The notes beneath the pieces are model-generated. The model had not been told where the DNA came from and searched no databases. It worked only from the letters and a program-made list of their open reading frames with translations. Positions 22,731 through 30,852 of a stretch of DNA of 48,392 nucleotides are shown here, in pieces. Every line of letters starts with the position of its first letter. Position 1 is the stretch's first letter. The position numbers and the translations under genes were made by a program. Origin of the DNA: an uncultured Alphaproteobacteria bacterium (GTDB lineage Bacteria > Pseudomonadota > Alphaproteobacteria > CAAHEQ01 > UBA3637); contig CALXVS010000001.1 of the NCBI GenBank assembly GCA_944392145.1, positions 75,502 through 123,893 of the forward strand, written 5' to 3'.

Positions 22731-23489
22731 ACCCACACCTAAAAGAACCCGGTAAATACCAAAAACCGCAAATGAAGCATACTTTAACCACCGCATCAAA
22801 CCAAAAATAACCAAAAAACCTAACACAGCGGCCCACATAATGCCTGCCGTCATTTGTGATAAAACCGCATCTGTCAACTGATGATCACGCCAAGCACAAT
22901 AAAAAACATATGCGGCCCCTAATGCAATGGTCGGCACGGATAACAGCATGGAAAAACGGGCACTGGCTTCACGCGTAATCCCCAAAGCCCGGGCACAGGT
23001 CATGGTAATACCCGACCGCGATGTGCCGGGAACCAAAGACAATACTTGGGCACATCCAATTAAAAAGGCTGATTTTAACGTTATATCGTTAAACGAACGC
23101 TGCCGTGGTGCACGCGCATCTATCAACCATAAGAGCACGCCATAAAAAATAGACGTTCCCGCAATCACAGCAACAGACCGAAACGATTCTTCAATGAAAG
23201 ATTTTAAAAAGAATCCGACAAATACAACAGGAAGCGTTGCAACAATGACACGTTTTAATAATTCCCGTTGTGTTCCTTTTTGAAATAATCCCAATATCAT
23301 GTCCCGTATGTCTCGCCAAAAATAAGCCATCACCGCCACCAATGTTCCCAAATGCAGTGCGATATCCATAACAAGGGTTTGCGGTGAAACCTGAAATTTT
23401 TCCAGTAAAATTAAATGTCCCGATGAACTGATCGGTAAAAATTCGGTTAAACTTTGCACCAAAGCGGGAATAATGATTGAAAACAGCAT
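22704..23489 (-). CDS. uppP: Undecaprenyl-diphosphatase
   Basis: UppP (BacA) dephosphorylates undecaprenyl pyrophosphate to recycle the lipid carrier for peptidoglycan and surface glycans, in the inner membrane. The 261-aa protein has the conserved motifs LTEFLPISSSGHLIL and PGTSRSGITMTCA with several membrane helices. It is convergent with the RHH gene and has its own promoter. Confidence 0.96.
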   Translation of the reverse strand: MLFSIIIPALVQSLTEFLPISSSGHLILLEKFQVSPQTLVMDIALHLGTLVAVMAYFWRDIRDMILGLFQKGTQRELLKRVIVATLPVVFVGFFLKSFIEESFRSVAVIAGTSIFYGVLLWLIDARAPRQRSFNDITLKSAFLIGCAQVLSLVPGTSRSGITMTCARALGITREASARFSMLLSVPTIALGAAYVFYCAWRDHQLTDAVLSQMTAGIMWAAVLGFLVIFGLMRWLKYASFAVFGIYRVLLGVGLIIWLIVG

Positions 23490-23512
23490 AAAAAATCCTT
23501 TATTTTTATTTA

Positions 23513-23541
23513 AGTCTAATGATCCTACATTCTTTTGTCAA
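23513..23541 (-). promoter_or_regulatory. Promoter of uppP
   Basis: TTGACA (23541-23536), 17 bases, TAGACT (23518-23513), about 25 bases before the start codon. Confidence 0.75.
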
Positions 23542-23677
23542 GGGCGTGTAAACCTTGTTTTATAAAAATGTCCTATTTAGCGGTTATGTTACATATATAA
23601 TTATCCTTGTTGTCATATTTTGTGATATATTTAATTAAATTCTTCATGTCCTTTTCCATAAAACATCCGGTTCCTCT

Positions 23678-24048
23678 CCTGTTCTTTATGTTACATAAAG
23701 GATCCTTTTCTTTAGACACTGTATTTTTGTTTTATCCCATTGTTTTATAAGAAAAAATCAAACCATGTCGCTGTATTTTTATCCCCTTAAGTTTAAGTGG
23801 TAACTATCGGACCTGTATTGTCACTAAAAAAGTATTTTGCACATGGATTTAGTGTTTAAAAACAACACATTGATTCCGTTTCAAAAAGGAACCTTTTTTT
23901 GCAACTGTTTTTTTATGGTTTTTGAAAAAAAGAAAAATTAGCTGATTTTGCATTTAAATAAGTGTGTTAGGACAAAAAAATCCCGTTATTTGTTTTTGTC
24001 CGATTCGGGCGTTACAAAAAGGTTCCTTTATGTAACATAAAGAACAGG
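23678..24048. repeat. Inverted 28-bp repeats bounding the prepilin promoter region
   Basis: The left arm 23678-23705 (CCTGTTCTTTATG..., ending GGATCC) and the right arm 24021-24048 (beginning GGTTCC, ending AAGAACAGG) are reverse complements with two mismatches. Each contains the palindrome CTTTATGTTACATAAAG. The 315 bp between are AT-rich, without a gene, and hold the upstream palindrome site A. This accounts for most of the 589-bp gap between uppP and the prepilin gene. Confidence 0.85.
23883..24040 (+). promoter_or_regulatory. Two-site regulatory region of the first prepilin gene
   Basis: Site A, AAAAAGGAACCTTTTTTTGC (centre 23890.5), and site B, AAAAAGGTTCCTTTATG (centre 24023.5), are 133 bp apart. 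TTACAA (24012-24017), 16 bases, TACATA is a possible promoter with site B in its spacer. The same arrangement and spacing stand before the second prepilin gene. Confidence 0.65.
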
Positions 24049-24078
24049 TTGAAACCAAGCTGTTTTATGGGAGGTTAC

Positions 24079-26193
24079 ATGTGGAACGTATTTAAAAAGG
24101 TATGGGTTAAGGGCAATAAAAGCGGCATTCATGTTGCCTGGATCCTCGTGTCAAGCACAAGGATGACATGGACTTGGTTGTCCGCTATCGCGGGTGAAGC
24201 GCTCTCATTTATTCGGGATGCGCACAACGCCAAGCATGACGGGCGGAGAGGTGTCACGGACAGCGACACCCTGTCTCCGTCCGTGTCCTCCCGCCATCCT
24301 CTTTTGTCCGAAACAGGTCGCTCTATGATAGAGATGTTGGGGGTCTTGGCCATTATCGGCGTGTTAAGTATTGCTGCTGTCGCCGGGTATCGTTTCGCCC
24401 TGTTAAAGTTCCGCGCCAATGAAGTCATCAACGAACTCAACATGCGCGCTATCAATGTGTCCGCCCAAATGCTTAACACCGGCACTGTCTATGAAAAAAA
24501 CGAACTGATTGAAGACGGATTCGGCGATACCCTGACCGTCGGTTTCCCCGTTGAAACCGCTATCTCGGACAGAAACACCGATTACTTTGAAATCCTGGTC
24601 AGCGATATCCCGGCTGATCTGTGTCGTCAAATCCTGCGCGATTATGAAAACCCTATCATGATCTTTGTCAATAACGTGCGCTATAACGCCGATACAACCA
24701 TCTGTGATGACGAAACACAAAATGCCTTAAACGATATGGGCTTTATTTATAAAAACGACCTGGGGACGCACGAAGCGTGTTCCGAAAAAGGGTATTTTGA
24801 CGAAGAGGACTTTCAGTGTCACTGTTCGGGCAACACCTATCTGGACATTTACACGAACGATTGTTTGTGTCCGGCGGGGCACGTCTGGAGCGCCGGGGAA
24901 GGCACCTGTATTGAGTCTATTTGTCCAGAAGGACAGTTTGAGACTTTAAAAAACGGGTGTGTGCCGTGTTCGGATGACAAGACCTATACCATCGCGACAG
25001 ATGAACGCCACAAACAGCTGTGCGAAGCCTCCACCTGCGGGCGAATCGTGGTGGGGAATTTATGTCGTCATTCTTCTTATATATGTGAACCCGGAAAACA
25101 ATTTAATAATCCGTGGAGAGATGCCTGTTATAATTGTGAAACGGAAGCTTTGGGGGGTGTTTATATCGGCTCCGATGCGGGAAGTCAGGCTTTATGTTTG
25201 CAATGTCCAAATCACCATATTACCGCGAACGTCTATTGCACTGTTAACAATTATTGCAAAAATCAAGGAATGTTTCAAGGCGTTGATGGAGGCTCTGGAT
25301 ATGCCTCTTGCTACAGCTGCAATACCATTTCTGCTGTTCAAATCGGGACCCATTCTGATGATATTGCTGCTTGCAATGCCTGTCAAACAGCAGATGGACA
25401 TCAGTTACGTAAGGCAATTGATGGTTGGTGTTATAAAATAATTTGCGATTCTGGTGAATTTAAGGGAACTGACGGCAGGTGTTATAAGTGTTCAATCCAA
25501 CAACAAATTGAGGTGTCGGATGAATCCGGTTGTACGGATCCGGCCTGCGGACGACAAGAAATTATTCAGTCGGATAAAACATATTGTCGGTTGAATTGCC
25601 CTATCGGCACACATGTATTGCTAGATGACGGGTCTTGTTATGCTTGTGAAGAGCGGACATATTTTAAAGCAACGGCTGAACAATGTGATGGTTGTACTGT
25701 TCATAAAAGATCTTTATTACATTCAGATGATGGGGGGAAAACAGGAACTTGTGCCAGAAATGATATATGTGTTAAAGGAGAAAAATTCATGTATCGTTAT
25801 AATGGTTATTGTTACAGTTGCGGTGATGGGCATCCGACTGGAAACCAACCGTTGGCACATGAATATTGTGAAGCAATCGGAGGCCATATTATTTTTGATG
25901 GTGATTATTATTGTGTTTGTAATGCGGTATGTCCATCAGGACAACAGTTCATAAATGCTAAAGGAGGATGTCGTGATTGTTCGTTAACCGATAAACAAAA
26001 GATAGGAACCTTTGATATTGATCGGCAACAATGTCTTGCCTGCACAACCCAACCGCGTTTTTGGGCAGGATCCTACTGTTATCGGTGTAATTCACCCGAA
26101 ACGCCCGGTGTCACAACTTCTGAAGAAGAAGACAGTTGTAATTCTTGTGCCGAACGCGAAGTCAAAGACGGGAAGTGTATTTTGATTCAATAA
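24079..26193 (+). CDS. Prepilin-like protein with long Cys-rich ectodomain
   Basis: A 704-aa surface protein, function unknown. Residues ~81-110 form a type IV prepilin-type segment: cleavage after G80 would give RSMIEMLGVLAIIGVLSIAA with Glu at +5. A pilin-like region follows (to ~225), then ~470 residues of Cys-rich repeats (C-x2-C pairs, units of ~55-60 aa, patterns like GTDGRCYKC), resembling growth-factor-receptor or EGF-like modules. The start ATG 24079 has SD GGGAGG; a TTG further up is weaker. The leader is 80 residues instead of the usual 10-25, and part of it is encoded by a REP-like repeat. Composition shifts from GC-richer to AT-rich near 25050. The second prepilin gene (32833-34005) shares the pilin core and Cys-rich motifs. 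Confidence 0.75.
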   Translation: MWNVFKKVWVKGNKSGIHVAWILVSSTRMTWTWLSAIAGEALSFIRDAHNAKHDGRRGVTDSDTLSPSVSSRHPLLSETGRSMIEMLGVLAIIGVLSIAAVAGYRFALLKFRANEVINELNMRAINVSAQMLNTGTVYEKNELIEDGFGDTLTVGFPVETAISDRNTDYFEILVSDIPADLCRQILRDYENPIMIFVNNVRYNADTTICDDETQNALNDMGFIYKNDLGTHEACSEKGYFDEEDFQCHCSGNTYLDIYTNDCLCPAGHVWSAGEGTCIESICPEGQFETLKNGCVPCSDDKTYTIATDERHKQLCEASTCGRIVVGNLCRHSSYICEPGKQFNNPWRDACYNCETEALGGVYIGSDAGSQALCLQCPNHHITANVYCTVNNYCKNQGMFQGVDGGSGYASCYSCNTISAVQIGTHSDDIAACNACQTADGHQLRKAIDGWCYKIICDSGEFKGTDGRCYKCSIQQQIEVSDESGCTDPACGRQEIIQSDKTYCRLNCPIGTHVLLDDGSCYACEERTYFKATAEQCDGCTVHKRSLLHSDDGGKTGTCARNDICVKGEKFMYRYNGYCYSCGDGHPTGNQPLAHEYCEAIGGHIIFDGDYYCVCNAVCPSGQQFINAKGGCRDCSLTDKQKIGTFDIDRQQCLACTTQPRFWAGSYCYRCNSPETPGVTTSEEEDSCNSCAEREVKDGKCILIQ
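24137..24167 (+). repeat. REP-like palindrome inside the prepilin leader
   Basis: CCTGGATCCTCG, a spacer, and CAAGGATGAC form the stem ATCCTCGTG/CACAAGGAT. The flank AAAAGCGGCAT is also shared with the intergenic copies near 34270-34456 (read on the minus strand). It is translated as about residues 20-30 of the prepilin-like protein. Confidence 0.8.
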
Positions 26194-26224
26194 AAAAGCG
26201 CCCCTTAAAAAAGGGGCACTTTTG
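26192..26224. terminator. Bidirectional terminator
   Basis: GCCCCTT-AAAA-AAGGGGC with flanking A and T runs, lying between the prepilin stop and the end of the convergent Spy-like gene. The minus-strand reading has six T after the stem. Confidence 0.85.
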
Positions 26225-26228
26225 GTCT

Positions 26229-26723
26229 TTAATCTTTTTCTCCTTTTTTATTTTTTTTGGGGCGTTTCCCGTCAGGACGGCCTTTTTTGCGACCGGATTC
26301 TTCAAATCGGCGTTTCATTTTTTCGTGCAATTGCTCTAATTTTTCTTTTTGTTCGGGAGTCAGCATTTTTTCAAATACTTCTTTGTTTTTCTCGCGCAAA
26401 TCCTTAATTTGTTTTTCCAAATCTTCAATTTGTTTTTTTAGCGGCGCAATTTCGGCACGCATTTTTTGGCGCATTTCTTCCGATGCTTTCTTTTGTTCTT
26501 CCGTCAAGCCTAATTCTTCGGCAAATTTTGCGGGATTTGGCCGCCGATTCATCATACGGGACGGACGCCTCTTTTCATCATCAAAAGCAGGAGGCGGCGG
26601 CATATCAGGGGCCCCCATTTGCGCCGGTGCCGGTTCAAAATCAGGAGCCGGATGGGACTGTGCCAAAGCTATTCCCGATGTCATCAGTGTGACACTTAAA
26701 ATTGTCAAAATTGTTTTTTTCAT
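26229..26723 (-). CDS. Spy/CnrX-like periplasmic LTxxQ protein
   Basis: The 164-aa protein has a signal peptide (MKKTILTILSVTLMTSGIALA, cleavage before QSHP), a Pro/Met-rich segment, and a helical core with two LTxxQ-type motifs (LGLTEEQKKASEEM and MLTPEQKEKLEQL) around a coiled coil. A Lys/Arg-rich tail ends it. This is the CpxP/Spy/ZraP/CnrX fold family: periplasmic chaperones or metal sensors. It is the last gene of a three-gene operon with an ECF sigma factor, starting one base after the sigma stop. Metal sensing is inferred from that context. Confidence 0.8.
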   Translation of the reverse strand: MKKTILTILSVTLMTSGIALAQSHPAPDFEPAPAQMGAPDMPPPPAFDDEKRRPSRMMNRRPNPAKFAEELGLTEEQKKASEEMRQKMRAEIAPLKKQIEDLEKQIKDLREKNKEVFEKMLTPEQKEKLEQLHEKMKRRFEESGRKKGRPDGKRPKKNKKGEKD

Positions 26724-26724
26724 G

Positions 26725-27219
26725 TCATTTTCCTTTCAGTTGTTGTAGTTGAATGCTTAAAATACGACGTGCTTGAAACAGGCGCGACCGGACGGTTCCG
26801 ACAGGAACACGCATTCGGGTTGCGATTTCGTCATATGAAAACGATTCAAATTCATATAACTCTATCGTTTTTTTTAATGCTTTTGGCAACCGATCCACGG
26901 CCGCTAAAACCAATCGTTGGCGTTCTTTTGTGGTTAAAACATCTTCGGGCGTTTGAATACAAACAGGCAAAGATGCTGACTCATCCCATTCTTGTTTTTT
27001 AAGATCGGCTTTATATCGGCTTGATTTCATATAATCACGACACACATTCGCCGCAATTGTTTTAATCCAGGCACTTAAAGTCCCTTTTTCTTGGTATTGT
27101 GTTGGCAAATGCGTATAAATTTTCACATAAACATCCTGTTCCAAATCCTCGTTTGGAGAGCCGGTCAATCCTTTGATAATACCCTGAATTTTAGGGCGAT
27201 GTGCCACTACTTCATTCAT
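26725..27219 (-). CDS. ECF-family RNA polymerase sigma factor
   Basis: A 164-aa extracytoplasmic-function sigma factor. Region 2 is NEDLEQDVYVKIYTHL...GTLSAWIKTIAANVCRDY; region 4 is AVDRLPKALKKTIELYEFESFSYDEIATRMRVPVGTVRSRLFQARR with a helix-turn-helix. No region 3. It starts one base after the stop of the upstream membrane protein, so translation is probably coupled. By arrangement it should be held inactive by its neighbour and released by a periplasmic signal. The CnrH/RpoE-like class is a guess. Confidence 0.92.
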   Translation of the reverse strand: MNEVVAHRPKIQGIIKGLTGSPNEDLEQDVYVKIYTHLPTQYQEKGTLSAWIKTIAANVCRDYMKSSRYKADLKKQEWDESASLPVCIQTPEDVLTTKERQRLVLAAVDRLPKALKKTIELYEFESFSYDEIATRMRVPVGTVRSRLFQARRILSIQLQQLKGK

Positions 27220-27220
27220 G

Positions 27221-27484
27221 TTAATCCACTACAATCAATCCGAATTCATCCGTCGGTATCCAATCCGGCACCGTTTCTGTTTCGGTTTCATACGAAGATG
27301 CATATAATTCGGTATAAAAACCTGTCAAATCCGATGCTTTAGGATGCGGCACCATTCCCAAGGCCAATCCCAAAACAGCCAAACCGGCAACAGTTCTTTG
27401 CCCGATTGTCCGGCGACGTTTGCGTTTTAAGTAAAGTGGTTTTGCTTCCCGGAGCAGCGCAGATATATCGGATAAGTCATTCAT
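27221..27484 (-). CDS. Small single-span membrane protein, probable anti-sigma factor
   Basis: The 87-aa protein begins with a cytoplasmic-type N-terminus (residues 1-28, ending in KRKRRR), has one membrane helix (~30-46, VAGLAVLGLALGMV) and a ~40-residue acidic outer segment. There is no recognisable domain. Size, topology and position directly before an ECF sigma gene fit a CnrY-like anti-sigma factor. The assignment rests on context. SD AAGGAG is good. Confidence 0.6.
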   Translation of the reverse strand: MNDLSDISALLREAKPLYLKRKRRRTIGQRTVAGLAVLGLALGMVPHPKASDLTGFYTELYASSYETETETVPDWIPTDEFGLIVVD

Positions 27485-27508
27485 GGTTTTTCTCCTTGCT
27501 TTATCTTA

Positions 27509-27533
27509 AACGATAACGCGGCTAAAAAGTTCG
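27509..27533 (-). promoter_or_regulatory. Candidate ECF-sigma autoregulated promoter
   Basis: The minus strand reads CGAAC (27533-27529), 16 bases, CGTT (27512-27509), close to the GGAAC-N16/17-CGTT form of ECF promoters. It lies 25 bases before the anti-sigma-like start codon. Confidence 0.5.
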
Positions 27534-27588
27534 GTTGATTTTTTATTTTATCATGCTTATGTGGTTATTTCAACGAAAGGAAAAATAA

Positions 27589-28392
27589 ATGACACCTGTC
27601 TGTTCGGCTTTTTTATTAACAGCCGCCGCCGGTGCAGCAACAGGAATCGGTGCTTTTGCCGCTTTTTTCATGTCCTCAAAAAAAACAGGCGTTTTATCTT
27701 GTTTATTGGGTTTTTCGGCAGGGGTCATGATTTTTATCGCATTTCGTGATATTTGGAATCAAGCGCTTTTTTTATTTCTTCAATCGGCTGAACAAAGACA
27801 CGCCGATTGGGCCGCATTGTTTTTTTTCGGCATTGGTGCCGCAACAACAGCTCTGATAGATGTTTTAATTCCCAAGGCACAAAACCCACATGCCTTTGAT
27901 CAATTTTCCAATACCCAAAATATTGTTTTTAAAAAAGACCCCTCTCATTTGATGCGGTTAGGTATTCTGATGACGGGGGTTTTTATTTTACATAATTTTC
28001 CCGAGGGTTTTGCCGTTTTTATGATGTCGGCATCAGACCCCGCTATCGGCCCGGCAATCGCGCTGGCCATCGCCTTACATAATATCCCCGAAGGAATTGT
28101 TGTGGCTGCCCCAATTTATTATGCCACAAAAAGTCGGCAAAAAGCTTTTTGGATAGCGGCTGTTTCCGGTTTAGCCGAACCGTTGGGGGCGATTATCGGA
28201 TATGCTTTGTTGGCGCCATTTTTAACACCATTTTTACTGGGAGCCCTTTTTGCTGCGATAGCCGGAATGATGGTGTATATTGCTTTTGATGAATTGATTC
28301 CAACGGCGCGAGCCTATGGACACCCGCATTTATCTGTTTGGGGCATTTTTTCCGGTATGGTACTGATTGGTATCAGTCTTTCTTTTTTTTAA
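27589..28392 (+). CDS. zupT: ZIP-family metal transporter (ZupT-like)
   Basis: A 267-aa inner-membrane protein of the ZIP family, importers of zinc and other divalent metals. It has about eight membrane helices and the two metal-site signatures HNFPEG (TM4) and HNIPEG (TM5). The His-containing loop between TM3 and TM4 is modest (NPHAFDQF). SD AAAGGA is at good distance. It is transcribed divergently from the ECF-sigma operon, which supports a shared metal theme. Confidence 0.92.
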   Translation: MTPVCSAFLLTAAAGAATGIGAFAAFFMSSKKTGVLSCLLGFSAGVMIFIAFRDIWNQALFLFLQSAEQRHADWAALFFFGIGAATTALIDVLIPKAQNPHAFDQFSNTQNIVFKKDPSHLMRLGILMTGVFILHNFPEGFAVFMMSASDPAIGPAIALAIALHNIPEGIVVAAPIYYATKSRQKAFWIAAVSGLAEPLGAIIGYALLAPFLTPFLLGALFAAIAGMMVYIAFDELIPTARAYGHPHLSVWGIFSGMVLIGISLSFF

Positions 28393-28402
28393 AAAGAAAA
28401 AG

Positions 28403-30766
28403 TTACGCGGGGACCGGTGTTGCCTCTGAATCAAGGGAGAGACGGCTGAAAATTTCATGTGTCATCACTTGACGCGGCCCGACAATCCAAATTAAATCCC
28501 CCTCTTTAAAAGCAAAGTCACGGTCGGGATTGATAAACAAGGATGATTTACGTTCAACCCCGACAACAAGGCATTTTGTTTTACCCCGAATGTCTGAATT
28601 CATAATCGTATTACCATTCAGGGATGAATCTTGTGTGACAGGCAGGGCATAACACAAAATCATATCATTTGTTTTAACATGGTAATCTTCTTGTTTTAAG
28701 ATATAATCATGCAGGCTGACGGTCTTTTGATCCGTTTCGGGCAGGGGAGCGGTTAAAATACCTTTGGCTTTTACGGCATTTTGAAACACGCGGATTTGTT
28801 TTCCCGTCCCAACCAATAACAATTTGTCATCCGGTGTAATTTGATCGCCGCCGCCCGGGACGGTGACGGATTGTTTGGGGCGGATAATTTTAAAAACATT
28901 GATAGCGTATGTTTCTCTAAACCCTGTTTCACGCAAGGCTTTCCCGACAAAAACACTGTCCGGAGCCACCGTGAATAAAGCCACAAACAGCGATGAATCA
29001 AGCCATTTTTCTTCATCCTTGATTTTGGCTTCATCTTTGGTGTTTTTAAATTGGGTTTCCATTTGATCGCGGTTTAAATTCACCAAAAATTGCGTTTCAA
29101 TTTTTAAATATTGGGTGAAAATCCATTTTGATTTGAACAATAAAACAATAGAAGTTGCTACCAAGAACCAAACAACATACGGATTAGATGTCAAAAGTCT
29201 TGTCACAACCATAATCACAAATAAAACAGCAATCAATACCTTAAACGTTGTCAATAAAATAATTGGCAGGCGATTAGCCTTTTTTTCAGCCCACAAATCC
29301 AAATAAATTTTGGTGATTTCCCCTTTTGAAACCAATAAAGCATTTAAAAACGGCGCCATGGCCCCCAACGTTAATACCGTCAGAACCGGATTGACAAACC
29401 ATGTCGGTAAAAAGGATAAAAGAGCCGGCTCGCATATTTGAAACGATATGTTCATAATACCGATCAGGATAATTGAAAACAAAAAAATACGCGTAAAATA
29501 ATTCTTAAATAATGCTGACCACATGTTTCTTTCAACATGTGTTTCCGTTATGACCGTATTTTTATCAACAGCTGCCAGCCATTTTTGCGGTAACCGGCGG
29601 CGTATTTTTTCATAAAACGGAGTAGCGGCTTTAATCATCAGCGGTGTTGTGAAAGTCGTGATAACCGATACCGCCACAATAATGGGATAAACCGATGGAT
29701 TTAAGACTTTTAAACTCATTCCCAACGCTGCGATAATAAAAGCGAATTCACCAACCTGAGCTAAGGAAAATCCCCCCGAAATAGAGGTTTTAAGCGATTG
29801 TCCCGATACCAAAAAACCAAAGCAGGAAAAGAGAATTTTACCACTGATCACCAAAAGGGTAATCACCAAAATCGGATACCAATGCGCCACAAACATGGCC
29901 GGATCAACCAACATACCGACCGATACAAAAAAAATGGCCCCAAATAAATCTTTGACGGGTTTCAATACATTTTCAATGCGCTTTACAATTTCTGATTCGG
30001 CCAGAATAGACCCCATAACAAAAGCACCCAATGCTGATGAAAATCCCGATGTTGTTGCCAATAATACCATTCCCATGCACAAAGCGACCGAAATAACCAA
30101 TAACATCTCGTCGTTTAAAACAGTCATGACTTTTTTCATGAACGTCGGGACGATATACACACCGAACACAAAGCATAAGACCAAAAATGAAATCAGTTTA
30201 GCCGTGCTTAACAGCAATTCCGTTCCGTTAACACTATTACTTAAAGCAATTGTCGGCAACAATACCAACAACAAAATGCCGACCATGTCTTCAACCACCA
30301 ATACCCCGAAGACAAGATCCGTAAACCGTTGTTTTTTTAAATTCAGTTCTTCAAATGCTTTGATAATGATCGTCGTAGACGACATGGAAATCATACCGCC
30401 CAAAAAGACACTGTCAATCGTGCTCCACCCCAATAATTGCCCGACATTATACCCCAAAAACAACATGAACAAAATATTGGCATTAGCCGTAATCATGGCA
30501 GCCTTGCCGACATTAACGATTTTTTTAAAGCTGAACTCAAGCCCCAAACCGAACAACAAAAAGATGACCCCGATGTCGGCCCAAATCGTGATGTTTTCTT
30601 TATCCGTAATCGTCGGTAAAAAAGAAAAGTGGGGCCCGGCCAAAATACCGGCCAACACGTATCCCAAAACCAAGGGTTGTTTTAAATACTTAAACAACAA
30701 TGTAATTAAACCGGCGTAAATCGTAATAATCGTTAAATCGGTCATTAAAGTCGGGACGGCATGCAT
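28403..30766 (-). CDS. Kef-type monovalent cation/proton antiporter with TrkA-C domains
   Basis: A 787-aa CPA2 family antiporter. The N-terminal ~390 residues form the exchanger domain with ~12 helices (VLAGILAGP, GLEFSFKKI, SSTTIIIKAF). About four further helices follow, then two RCK-C/TrkA-C-like regulatory domains (GDQITPDDKLLLVGTGK and EGDLIWIVGPR). It would exchange K+ or Na+ for protons across the inner membrane. No full Rossmann NAD-binding RCK-N domain is evident. SD GAGG lies 8 bases before ATG 30766. A perfect 16-bp palindrome lies upstream. Confidence 0.85.
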   Translation of the reverse strand: MHAVPTLMTDLTIITIYAGLITLLFKYLKQPLVLGYVLAGILAGPHFSFLPTITDKENITIWADIGVIFLLFGLGLEFSFKKIVNVGKAAMITANANILFMLFLGYNVGQLLGWSTIDSVFLGGMISMSSTTIIIKAFEELNLKKQRFTDLVFGVLVVEDMVGILLLVLLPTIALSNSVNGTELLLSTAKLISFLVLCFVFGVYIVPTFMKKVMTVLNDEMLLVISVALCMGMVLLATTSGFSSALGAFVMGSILAESEIVKRIENVLKPVKDLFGAIFFVSVGMLVDPAMFVAHWYPILVITLLVISGKILFSCFGFLVSGQSLKTSISGGFSLAQVGEFAFIIAALGMSLKVLNPSVYPIIVAVSVITTFTTPLMIKAATPFYEKIRRRLPQKWLAAVDKNTVITETHVERNMWSALFKNYFTRIFLFSIILIGIMNISFQICEPALLSFLPTWFVNPVLTVLTLGAMAPFLNALLVSKGEITKIYLDLWAEKKANRLPIILLTTFKVLIAVLFVIMVVTRLLTSNPYVVWFLVATSIVLLFKSKWIFTQYLKIETQFLVNLNRDQMETQFKNTKDEAKIKDEEKWLDSSLFVALFTVAPDSVFVGKALRETGFRETYAINVFKIIRPKQSVTVPGGGDQITPDDKLLLVGTGKQIRVFQNAVKAKGILTAPLPETDQKTVSLHDYILKQEDYHVKTNDMILCYALPVTQDSSLNGNTIMNSDIRGKTKCLVVGVERKSSLFINPDRDFAFKEGDLIWIVGPRQVMTHEIFSRLSLDSEATPVPA

Positions 30767-30786
30767 ATTTTTAACCTCTTTTTGTC

Positions 30787-30802
30787 ACAATACATGTATT
30801 GT
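30787..30802. promoter_or_regulatory. Perfect 16-bp palindrome before the antiporter gene
   Basis: ACAATACATGTATTGT equals its own reverse complement and lies 21 bases before the antiporter start codon. It could be an operator for a dimeric regulator; no regulator is adjacent. Confidence 0.45.
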
Positions 30803-30852
30803 AAAAAAACGAGCCTTGAAAATCAAGTGCGATTTTTTTAAAAGCGGATTTT

